Assembly (NCBI RefSeq): GCF_900455735.1
Contig: NZ_UAUI01000001.1
Location: 248,001-312,000 of the forward strand
DNA length: 64,000 nt
Reading direction: 5' to 3'
Origin: Rhodococcus wratislaviensis
Lineage (GTDB): Bacteria > Actinomycetota > Actinomycetes > Mycobacteriales > Mycobacteriaceae
In this document: in pieces, positions 24,503 through 32,106 of the stretch
How positions within the stretch are numbered: the stretch's first letter is position 1
Layout: each line of letters opens with the position of its first letter
Notes under the pieces: generated by a model
Told to the model about the DNA's origin: nothing
Database searches by the model: none
The model's input: only the letters and a program-made list of their open reading frames with translations
Program-made: the position numbers and the translations under genes

Positions 24503-25585
24503 TCAGTAGCGGACGTCGCTCTGCAGCAGTGGTGGATACACGGTGGACGATTCCCCGTCCACGGTGGTGCCCGCGAACTGGAGCATCGCCCGCTGCTCGC
24601 CGTGCATCGGCGCCGGGTAGTTCAACGTCGGCGCCGAGACGTCGTCGAGCGCGCGGAGGTGTTCGGGGCTGAGCGTCACCTCCAGCCCGGCTATGTTGTC
24701 CGTGAGGTGTTCGACTCGCCTGGCGCCGAGGATGGGAACGACTGTCCCGGATCGCGCGCGCAGCCAGGCCAGTGCGACGGCAGCCGAGGTGGTCGCGAGG
24801 TCGTCGGCGATTGCGGCGACGGCGTCGATGACGACGAACTCGGCGTCGGTGGGACCGCCGACGAAGACGGTGCGCGCGGAGTCGGTGACCTCGGTGCCGC
24901 GCCGATACTTGCCGGACAGGAATCCGTTCTTCAGTGGGCTCCAGGGCACCAGAGCCATGCCCTGATCGAGTGCGAGGGGCGCGAGTTCGCCTTCGACGGT
25001 GCGGGCCAGCAATGAGTACTCGACCTGTAGCGCAATGAGCGGGGTCCATCCTCGCAACAGCGCTGTGGTCTGGGCCTGCGCGGTCACCCACGCCGGGTTG
25101 TTGGAGATCCCGATGTAGCGGATCTTGCCGGCGCGAACCAGGTCGTCGAGGGTGCGCAGGGTTTCCTCGATCGGGGTGTGGCGGTCCCAGTTGTGCAGCC
25201 AGTACACGTCGACGTAGTCGGTGCGCAGGCGCCGGAGCGTCTCGTTGAGTTGGGCGATGATGGCCGTGCGGCCCGCACCGCCGCCGTTCGGGTCGCCGGG
25301 ATAGAGGTTCGCGAAGAACTTCGATGCCAGCACCACGCGCTCGCGCAGACCGCGATGGGCGGCGAAGAAGTCGCCGAGGATCTTCTCCGAGTGGCCGTTC
25401 GTGTAGAAGTTGGCGGTGTCGATGAAGTTTCCGCCGAGGTCGAGGTAGGTGGCGAGGATCTTCTCGGATTCCTCGGCGCTGCACCCCGCGCCGCCGGCAT
25501 CCTCGCCGAAGGTCATCGCACCGAGGGCGAACGGGCTGACCCGCAGTCCCGAGCGGCCGAGTGTGACGTACTGGTCGAGTCGCAT
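24503..25585 (-). CDS. Aldo/keto reductase
   Basis: 360 residues from ATG 25585, with GGGAG upstream. Aldo/keto reductase TIM barrel: GGNFIDTANFYTNGHSEKIL supplies catalytic Asp and Tyr, VVLASKFFAN the Lys, and DVYWLHNWD the His. The VPILGARRVEHLTDNI region is the C-terminal NADPH-binding signature. Likely reduces aldehydes or ketones; substrate unknown. Divergent from the AraC regulator at 25737, a common regulator-target layout. Confidence 0.87.
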   Translation of the reverse strand: MRLDQYVTLGRSGLRVSPFALGAMTFGEDAGGAGCSAEESEKILATYLDLGGNFIDTANFYTNGHSEKILGDFFAAHRGLRERVVLASKFFANLYPGDPNGGGAGRTAIIAQLNETLRRLRTDYVDVYWLHNWDRHTPIEETLRTLDDLVRAGKIRYIGISNNPAWVTAQAQTTALLRGWTPLIALQVEYSLLARTVEGELAPLALDQGMALVPWSPLKNGFLSGKYRRGTEVTDSARTVFVGGPTDAEFVVIDAVAAIADDLATTSAAVALAWLRARSGTVVPILGARRVEHLTDNIAGLEVTLSPEHLRALDDVSAPTLNYPAPMHGEQRAMLQFAGTTVDGESSTVYPPLLQSDVRY

Positions 25586-25736
25586 GATCTGCTCCCTTGC
25601 TTGTCGGAATGTGCACGTCCATCGAAACGCGAACTGCGGTACCGGTGGTAGATCGATCGGCGCTGGGGATTGCACGATCCTGCCGATGTCGCGACGATCG
25701 GGTTGCCGGACAGCGACGCGGATGCTTTCGTGAGTT

Positions 25737-26660
25737 GTGCGTAACTCTCCCGACCTGCTGGACGAGATCCGCGGCAGCATCACGGTGCATGCCCGGCCGG
25801 ATCTGCAGACGCCGATCGATGGGCTGTTGTTGTCGAAAGTGACGGCCGAGTCGGCGGCGCCGGAGTATTCGCTGACCGAGCCACTGCTGGTGATCATGAC
25901 CCAAGGCGGTAAGCGACTCCTGCTCGGCGACCGGGTGTTCGAGTACCGGGCAGGGCAATGCCTTGTCGTCACCGCCAACTTGCCTGTCACCGGCCAGTAC
26001 ATCGACATCAGCGACGGCGCCCCGTCGTTGGCCATGGGACTGGTGCTGCGCCCGGCCGCCATCGCCGCACTGGTGTTGCAGGCCCCCACCGAACGGTGGT
26101 CCCGTGGCACCGCCGGCCCGCAGGCGATCGAGACCGGCGACGCAGATGACGATCTACTCGACGCCGCGGCCCGGATGCTGCGACTGCTCGATCATCCGGC
26201 GGACGCGCCCGTGCTCGCCCCGCTGATCGAGCAGGAGATCCTCTGGCGGCTGCTCACCGGCCCACACGGGAGCGCGACGCGCCAGATCGGGATGGCCGAC
26301 AGCGACCTGTCGCATGTCAGCCGGGCGATCCACTGGATCCGCGACAACTACGCCGAGCCGATGCGGATCGACGACCTCGCACGGCTGTCCAGCATGAGTG
26401 CCTCGGCGTTTCACCGGCACTTTCGAGCCGTCACGGCCATGAGCCCCTTGCAGTTTCAGAAACGCATTCGATTGCAACAAGCCCGCTCGATGCTGGTCGC
26501 CCATCCCGGTGACGTCGCGGGCGTAGGGCATCTCGTCGGCTACGACAGCCCCTCACAGTTCAATCGCGAATACCGCCGCCTGTTCGGCGCCTCCCCGGGC
26601 AAGGACACCCAAGACCTACGCACAAACACCACACTGTCGCACACCGGTCCCCTGCCCTGA
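25737..26660 (+). CDS. AraC family transcriptional regulator
   Basis: 307 residues from GTG 25737. The N-terminal ~190 residues are an AraC_N (PF06719-like) cupin region (EPLLVIMTQGGKRLLLGDRV, EYRAGQCLVVTANLPVTGQY); the C-terminal domain has two HTHs (MRIDDLARLSSMSASAFHRH and VGYDSPSQFNREYRRLFG). The gene is divergent from the aldo/keto reductase with 151 bases between, which it very probably controls. Confidence 0.86.
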   Translation: MRNSPDLLDEIRGSITVHARPDLQTPIDGLLLSKVTAESAAPEYSLTEPLLVIMTQGGKRLLLGDRVFEYRAGQCLVVTANLPVTGQYIDISDGAPSLAMGLVLRPAAIAALVLQAPTERWSRGTAGPQAIETGDADDDLLDAAARMLRLLDHPADAPVLAPLIEQEILWRLLTGPHGSATRQIGMADSDLSHVSRAIHWIRDNYAEPMRIDDLARLSSMSASAFHRHFRAVTAMSPLQFQKRIRLQQARSMLVAHPGDVAGVGHLVGYDSPSQFNREYRRLFGASPGKDTQDLRTNTTLSHTGPLP

Positions 26661-26770
26661 CGGTTTCCGTGTGCTCTCGAAGGGGTAAGCGTAACGGAAG
26701 CGCATCACTGATTCGACGAATTCATCAGTCCTGCTTGCCGATTCGACCGAATACGAAGAAGGGCACGAGA

Positions 26771-27667
26771 ATGGCCGACCAGTACACCCGGCAGGATCCC
26801 ACTACGCAGTACCCCGCTCCCGATCGCGAACATCAACCGGAGCTACTGCATCCGGGACTGACCTCCGACATGGTGACCGCCCCGGACCACGGCGAGAGGT
26901 CCTATCGGGGAAGCGGTCGCCTCGAGGGCCGCCGTGCCCTGATCACCGGCGCGGATTCGGGCATCGGACGAGCGGTGGCGGTCGCGTTTGCCCGCGAGGG
27001 CGCCGATGTCGTCGTCAGTTGCCTGAACGCCGAGGAGTCGGATGCGCGGGAGACGGTGCGACTGGTGCAAGAAGCCGGCCGGCGAGGCGTCGTCGCGACC
27101 GGCGACATTACGTCGGAGGACCACTGTCAGACCCTGGTCGACCTGACGGTCCGTGAACTCGGCGGTCTCGACATCCTCGTGAACAACGCCGCCTTTCAGA
27201 TGGTGCAGACCGGTGGTATCGCCGACATCACCACCGAGCAGTTCGACCGTGTCCTGCGGACGAACCTCTACGCGCTGTTCTGGTTGTGCAAGAAGTCCGT
27301 CGCCGTCATGGAACCTGGATCGACGATCGTGAACACCTCGTCGATCCAGGGCATGAATCCGTCTCCCGGGCTCCTCGACTACGCCACCACGAAGGCGGGC
27401 ATAATCGACTTCACCAAAGGACTGGCGGCTGATGTGGCGAAACGAGGAATCCGGGTCAATGCCGTTGCACCGGGGCCGATCTGGACGCCGCTGATCCCCG
27501 CGACAATGCCCGCCGACGGTTATCGGCAATTCGGGGACGACGTGCCTCTGGGCAGGCCCGGCCAGCCGGCCGAACTGGCACCCGCGTACGTATTCCTCGC
27601 ATCGAACGAATCCAGCTACGTCACCGGAGAAGTGCTCGGCGTGACCGGCGGGACGCCGTTCACCTGA
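26771..27667 (+). CDS. Short-chain dehydrogenase of the YghA/stress type
   Basis: 298 residues from ATG 26771. A ~50-residue N-terminal extension (YTRQDPTTQYPAPDREHQPE) precedes the SDR fold: ALITGADSGIGRAVAVAFAR, LVNNAAFQ, TIVNTSSIQGM and the active site YATTKAGIIDFTKGLA. The extension and length (about 300) match the YghA/Gsp39-like group of glucose or aldehyde dehydrogenases linked to stress. NAD(P) preference not clear. It is convergent with the Clp-N gene. Confidence 0.84.
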   Translation: MADQYTRQDPTTQYPAPDREHQPELLHPGLTSDMVTAPDHGERSYRGSGRLEGRRALITGADSGIGRAVAVAFAREGADVVVSCLNAEESDARETVRLVQEAGRRGVVATGDITSEDHCQTLVDLTVRELGGLDILVNNAAFQMVQTGGIADITTEQFDRVLRTNLYALFWLCKKSVAVMEPGSTIVNTSSIQGMNPSPGLLDYATTKAGIIDFTKGLAADVAKRGIRVNAVAPGPIWTPLIPATMPADGYRQFGDDVPLGRPGQPAELAPAYVFLASNESSYVTGEVLGVTGGTPFT

Positions 27668-27698
27668 GCACTGCACGGGTGACGGAGATCCTGCGAGG

Positions 27699-28442
27699 TC
27701 ATTCCTTTTCCCGGGCGGCGACAATGGCGGCGAGGTTTGCGGCGATGTTCTCCTCGGCAGCAACTTTGTCCACACCCAGTCCGGTGAGCACACCGACCCC
27801 GTCCTCGACCTCGAGCAGGGCGAGCAGGATGTGCTCGGTGCCGATGTAGTTGTGCCCCAGACGAAGCGCCTCACGGAATGTCAGTTCGAGCGCCTTGCGT
27901 GACTGAGTGTCGAAGGGGATGAGTGCGGGCACCTCCTCGACCGCGGGGGGCAGCGTCGCGGTTGCGGCGTGCCGGACCGAATCCAGTTCCACCCCCTGCG
28001 CGGCGATCGCCCGGGCGCCGAGCCCTTCGGGATCGGTCAGGAGTCCGAGGACGAGATGCTGGGGCAGGATCTCGGCGTTGCGAGCGGCCCTGGCCTCGTT
28101 CTGAGCGATCACCACCACCTGTCGTGCGCGCGGAGTGAACCGACTGAATCCCTGATTCGGATCGAGGTCGGAGGCTTGCCCGGGGTCCTTGGGGACGAAC
28201 CGCTTCTGCGCGGCCTGCTTCGTGACGCCCATGCTCTTGCCGATTTCGGTCCACGATGCCCCCGAGCGGCGAGCCTGGTCGACGAAGTGACCGATGAGAT
28301 GGTCGGCCAGTTCACCGAGGTGTTCCGCAGCGAGAACCGCGTCGGTGAGTTGCTCGAGCGGGGCTTCTGCGTGCACCTTCTTGATCGCATCGATGAGCTC
28401 GTCGAGCCGGATGGGTGGGGTCGTGCGGTCCGAATTCTCCAT
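27699..28442 (-). CDS. HTH protein with Clp N-terminal repeat domain
   Basis: 247 residues. The first ~90 residues contain an HTH (WTEIGKSMGVTKQAAQKRF); the remainder is a double Clp-N repeat (FTPRARQVVVIAQNEARAAR, ILPQHLVLGLLTDPEGLGAR, LRLGHNYIGTEHILLALLEV), normally the substrate/adaptor-binding domain of ClpC/ClpA. No ATPase domain follows. It may sense Clp substrates or damaged protein and regulate genes. Two matching inverted repeats lie just upstream of the start, implying autoregulation. Confidence 0.82.
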   Translation of the reverse strand: MENSDRTTPPIRLDELIDAIKKVHAEAPLEQLTDAVLAAEHLGELADHLIGHFVDQARRSGASWTEIGKSMGVTKQAAQKRFVPKDPGQASDLDPNQGFSRFTPRARQVVVIAQNEARAARNAEILPQHLVLGLLTDPEGLGARAIAAQGVELDSVRHAATATLPPAVEEVPALIPFDTQSRKALELTFREALRLGHNYIGTEHILLALLEVEDGVGVLTGLGVDKVAAEENIAANLAAIVAAREKE

Positions 28443-28444
28443 GC

Positions 28445-28489
28445 GTCAACTCTAGGTTGACGATCCGGCAGCGTCAACCCCAGGTTGTC
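28445..28489. promoter_or_regulatory. Twin operators between the Clp-N/HTH gene and PadR
   Basis: GTCAAC-TCTAG-GTTGAC (28445-28461) is a perfect 6-base dyad with a 5-base spacer; a second copy GTCAAC-CCCAG-GTTGTC occupies 28473-28489 with one mismatch. The copies are 28 bases apart. The first ends three bases from the Clp-N/HTH start codon, so binding would block its transcription or translation start. Confidence 0.65.
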
Positions 28490-28572
28490 GCTTGCGGCTT
28501 TCGCCGGCAGCCCACCGACCCGCGACCGGATCTGTTACTTTGATGACTAGCAGATCTAGGGATAGGGGTTCT

Positions 28573-28935
28573 ATGCATATTGAGAAAGATCTGGTGGCGG
28601 CCTCGGCCACTCCCCTCGTGCTCGGAATTCTCGCGGAAGGCGAGTCCTACGGGTATGCAATCTTGAAGCGAGTCAACGACCTGTCCGGCGGACGGATTCA
28701 GTGGACCGACGGAATGTTGTACCCCCTCCTGCATCGTCTGGAAAGGTTGGAATACGTGTCGGCGTCGTGGGGAGCCTCCGACAGCGGGCGCAGACGCAAG
28801 CACTACACGATCACCGCTGCCGGCCGGGAGATGCTCGCGGAACGGCGCGCCCAATGGGACGTCGTCGCGGACGCTCTGAGCCAGGTGTGGCGCTCCGTCC
28901 AGCTGCCCCCCGCCTCCGCCGAAGGATGGACGTGA
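28573..28935 (+). CDS. PadR family transcriptional regulator
   Basis: 120 residues from ATG 28573. PadR winged helix: TPLVLGILAEGESYGYAILK, RIQWTDGMLYPLLHRLERLE, and SGRRRKHYTITAAGREML, with a short C-terminal dimer helix. CTAGCAGATCTAG at 28547-28559, just upstream, is a possible own operator. Its stop overlaps the following membrane protein (TGATG), a common arrangement in which PadR controls a membrane 'permease prefix' gene. Confidence 0.87.
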   Translation: MHIEKDLVAASATPLVLGILAEGESYGYAILKRVNDLSGGRIQWTDGMLYPLLHRLERLEYVSASWGASDSGRRRKHYTITAAGREMLAERRAQWDVVADALSQVWRSVQLPPASAEGWT

Positions 28936-30281
28936 TGGATACCGACAAGGAGCTGGAATCGCAGATCGGTCAGTGGCGGGGCTACGTCGAACGCCGTCAC
29001 GCGATATCCGCCGCCGACACCGACGAGATGGAAGACCATCTACGCGATCAAATTTCGGACCTGTCCGCCGCCGGGCTGAAGGCCGACGAGGCATTCCTCG
29101 TCGCGGTCAAACGCATGGGCAACGTCGACGACATCTCCCGCGAGTTCGCACGCGAGCACTCCGATCGGCTGTGGAAGCAACTCGTCCTGATGCCCGCCGC
29201 GTCGGATGGCGATGGCACTCGCCCCACGCGTGAGCTGTTCGTCGTTCTCGGGCTCGCCGTCGGCGCGGCACTGTCGGTCAAGGCCGGCGTCGCGACGCTC
29301 GACGAGCAGGACCTCGCGCGCAACCTCAGCCTCTTCGTTCTCCCGTTCCTCGCCGCGTACTTCGCCTGGAAGCGTCAGGTGACGCCCCGCCTCGCCGCGG
29401 TACTACTGGTGCCGTTCGTTCTGGCGGCGGTACTTCTGAACGTCTTCCCGTTCGCGTCGAACGGTTCCACCGAGGTGATCGCGGCGATCCACGCACCGAT
29501 CGCGCTGTGGTTCGCCGTCGGCCTCGCGTACGTCGGGGGTCAGTGGCGATCGGATCGGCGGCGAATGGACTTCATCCGTTTCACCGGCGAATGGGTGGTC
29601 TACCTGACCCTCCTCGCCCTCGGCGGCGGCGTCCTCATCGGCCTGACGATCGGTGCGTTCGACGCACTCGGCCTGAGTGTCGAGTGGTTCATCGAGGACT
29701 GGGTGCTGCCGTTCGGGGCGGCAGGCGCGGTCATCGTCGCCGCATGGCTCGTGGAGGCGAAGCAGAATGTGGTCGAGAACATCGCCCCAGTCCTCACCCG
29801 CGTGTTCACCCCCCTGACGACTCTCATGCTGCTGGTGCTGCTGACGGCATTCGCGACGACCGGCAGCGTCGTCGACGTCGACCGAAATCTGTTGATCCTG
29901 ATGGATCTCATCCTCGTCGTCGTCCTCGGATTGCTGTTGTACGCGATCTCAGCCCGTGACCCCTACCTGCCGCCCGACCTGTTCGACCGCCTCCAACTCG
30001 TCCTCGTCGTCAGTGCCCTCGCGGTCGATCTGCTGATGCTGTTCGCCATGCTCACGCGAATCGCGGAATTCGGCTTCACCCCGAACAAGGTGGCGGCGCT
30101 CGGAATGAATCTGGTCCTCCTCGTCAACCTGGCGTGGTCGGCTCATCTCATCGTCGGGTTCCTTCGCGGCCGCCGCGGATTCAGCTCCACCGAACGCTGG
30201 CAGACCCGCTACCTCCCGGTCTTCGGCGTGTGGGCGGCGTTGATGGTCGGCGTTCTCCCACCGGTTTTCGACTTCGTGTGA
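28935..30281 (+). CDS. Permease prefix domain membrane protein
   Basis: 448 residues from ATG 28935 (AAGGA upstream). The N-terminal ~85 residues (ELESQIGQWRGYVERRHAIS, DEAFLVAVKRMGNVDDISRE) are the 'permease prefix' helical domain; then about ten or eleven membrane segments follow (e.g. FVVLGLAVGAALSVKAGVAT, LLILMDLILVVVLGLLLYAI). Function unknown; the prefix domain is otherwise found on FtsX-type permeases. Coupled to the PadR gene by overlapping stop and start. Confidence 0.8.
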   Translation: MDTDKELESQIGQWRGYVERRHAISAADTDEMEDHLRDQISDLSAAGLKADEAFLVAVKRMGNVDDISREFAREHSDRLWKQLVLMPAASDGDGTRPTRELFVVLGLAVGAALSVKAGVATLDEQDLARNLSLFVLPFLAAYFAWKRQVTPRLAAVLLVPFVLAAVLLNVFPFASNGSTEVIAAIHAPIALWFAVGLAYVGGQWRSDRRRMDFIRFTGEWVVYLTLLALGGGVLIGLTIGAFDALGLSVEWFIEDWVLPFGAAGAVIVAAWLVEAKQNVVENIAPVLTRVFTPLTTLMLLVLLTAFATTGSVVDVDRNLLILMDLILVVVLGLLLYAISARDPYLPPDLFDRLQLVLVVSALAVDLLMLFAMLTRIAEFGFTPNKVAALGMNLVLLVNLAWSAHLIVGFLRGRRGFSSTERWQTRYLPVFGVWAALMVGVLPPVFDFV

Positions 30282-30304
30282 CGACAGTGCGGAGCTGAAC
30301 GAGA

Positions 30305-31018
30305 GTGTTCTCCTCGCAAAGGGAATTCACGGCGTACGGACCGTCCTATTGGGCCATGATCGTGCTGTTCGTCGTGGGGGCCGCGATTCTGGTCTGGCTC
30401 GGACGAAGGCAGACCGAATCGCAGGCCCGACGCCTGGGCCGCGTCCTTGCGGTGCTGACGGCCGCGATATACGGCGCGACGCTGGTTCATTTCTCGATTC
30501 CGCCCACGATCGCCGACTCGGTACCGCTGCGCCTCACCGATCTCGCGACCGTGGCGGCGGCCTGTGCGCTGTGGTCCCGGGCGCAGTGGGCCTACGCACT
30601 CACGTACTACTGGGGACTCGTGCTGAGCACCCAGGCGTTGATCTCGCCTGTTCTGACCGGCCCGGACTTTCCCCATTACCAGTTCCTCGCGTTCTGGGCG
30701 ATTCATCTGCTCGTGGTCTGGGCGGCCATCTATCTGACGTGGGGACGAAGGATGCGGCCCCGGTGGCGCAGCTACCGGTTCACGGTCCTGGTCACGGTCG
30801 TGTGGGCGGCAGCTACCTTCACGTTCAACAGCATCGCCGGAACCAACTACGGCTTCCTCAACAGAAAGCCCGCCACCGCGACCCTCCTGGACGTGCTGGG
30901 TCCCTGGCCGGTGTACCTAGTGACCGCGACAATGCTGATTCTCGTCGTGTGGGCGCTGATGACCTGGCCGTGGGAGCGGGCACGACGACGCACCGAGGAA
31001 GGCCCTCTGCCGTCCTGA
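30305..31018 (+). CDS. TIGR02206 (YwaF) family membrane protein
   Basis: 237 residues from GTG 30305, six or seven membrane segments. Family landmarks: FTAYGPSYWAMIVLFVVGAA, LRLTDLATVAAACALW, AYALTYYWGLVLSTQALISP, and FTFNSIAGTNYGFLNRKPAT. Function unknown. It follows the permease-prefix gene by 23 bases in the same direction and may share its PadR-controlled transcript. Confidence 0.8.
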   Translation: MFSSQREFTAYGPSYWAMIVLFVVGAAILVWLGRRQTESQARRLGRVLAVLTAAIYGATLVHFSIPPTIADSVPLRLTDLATVAAACALWSRAQWAYALTYYWGLVLSTQALISPVLTGPDFPHYQFLAFWAIHLLVVWAAIYLTWGRRMRPRWRSYRFTVLVTVVWAAATFTFNSIAGTNYGFLNRKPATATLLDVLGPWPVYLVTATMLILVVWALMTWPWERARRRTEEGPLPS

Positions 31019-31116
31019 CGTTGTCCGGCGTCTTTGGTGTCGCGCGTTATCTTCCGAATGACGCTGCCGCTGCGTAACATCAGATCCATCTCGCTGGAAT
31101 CCCTCTGGAGGCCGAC

Positions 31117-32106
31117 GTGGGTGGACTTGGTATCGATCTCGGAACTGCCAACACTGTCGTCGGAACTCCCGACGACGGCATCGTACTGAACGAGCCGTCC
31201 TTCATGCTCGTTCGAACGAAGGATCCGCATCGTGCTCTCGCGATCGGCACGGAGGCGCGAAGTCTCGTCGGCCGCACTCCTATCGGAATCACGCCGGTTC
31301 GACCGTTGCGTGACGGGGTGATCGTGGACCTGGAGTCGGCGCGGGCATTCGTCACGGCCGTCGTCAAACGGGTCTCCTCGGCCAGGCGATACGGTCTGCG
31401 TCCCAAGGCCGTCATCTCGGTCCCTGCGGGCGCAACCCCGCTCGAGCGTCGGGCACTGCTCGAGGTCGGACACGAGGCGGGCCTGCGGAAAGTGGGGTTG
31501 GTGCCGGAGCCGGTCGCGGGTGCCCTCGGCTGCGGGATCAACCCGCTCGAGCCACGGGCCCACCTCGTCGTCGACATCGGTGGCGGCACTTCGGAAATCA
31601 CCGCCATCTGTTTCGGTGGCATTCTCTCCCACCGCAGTTGCCGACTCGCGGGAGATGAACTGACCAACGCGCTGTACCAGTACTTGCGGTCGGAGCACAA
31701 GATCGTGGTCGGCGAACTCACCGCCGAGCGGGCGAAACTGGGCGCACCGGAGACCGACGAAGGGCAGTCACTCGTCGTGGAGGGCCGCGACGCAGTCACC
31801 GGCCGGGCGCGATTCGTCACACTCGAGACCGAGGAGATCGTGGATGCGTTGCGTCCGACCACAACCGGAATCGTCCAGACACTGACCGAGTGTCTCGAGG
31901 ACCTTCCTCCCCAGGCGATCGGCGACGTGATGTCGGAAGGACTCCTCGTCATCGGCGGCGGGGCGATGCTGCGTGGTCTGTCCCAGCTGCTCGAGGAGTC
32001 CTTCGGGTTCCCGGTGAAGACGGCCGAGCGCCCACTCACCTGTGTCGCAGAGGGCGCTACGGCGTGTCTGGTGCACCCTGAGGTGGTTGCCGCCTACAGC
32101 GCCTGA
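31117..32106 (+). CDS. MreB-like actin homologue
   Basis: 329 residues from GTG 31117 with GGAGG seven bases upstream. Actin-fold ATP-binding motifs: phosphate-1 GLGIDLGTANTVVG, connect/phosphate-2 VVDIGGGTSEITAI, and the adenosine-region GLLVIGGGAMLRGL. Overall length and order match MreB/Mbl. The usual EPxAAAIGAG motif reads PEPVAGALGCGINPLEP. The gene is convergent with the RodA-PBP fusion; their stop codons abut (TGA then TCA). Probably scaffolds that synthase, by analogy with rod complexes. Confidence 0.85.
   Translation: MGGLGIDLGTANTVVGTPDDGIVLNEPSFMLVRTKDPHRALAIGTEARSLVGRTPIGITPVRPLRDGVIVDLESARAFVTAVVKRVSSARRYGLRPKAVISVPAGATPLERRALLEVGHEAGLRKVGLVPEPVAGALGCGINPLEPRAHLVVDIGGGTSEITAICFGGILSHRSCRLAGDELTNALYQYLRSEHKIVVGELTAERAKLGAPETDEGQSLVVEGRDAVTGRARFVTLETEEIVDALRPTTTGIVQTLTECLEDLPPQAIGDVMSEGLLVIGGGAMLRGLSQLLEESFGFPVKTAERPLTCVAEGATACLVHPEVVAAYSA

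Noticed and set aside
24396-25958. 520-codon minus-strand frame
   Set aside because: Overlaps the aldo/keto reductase in another frame and is dominated by Arg/Pro/His runs.
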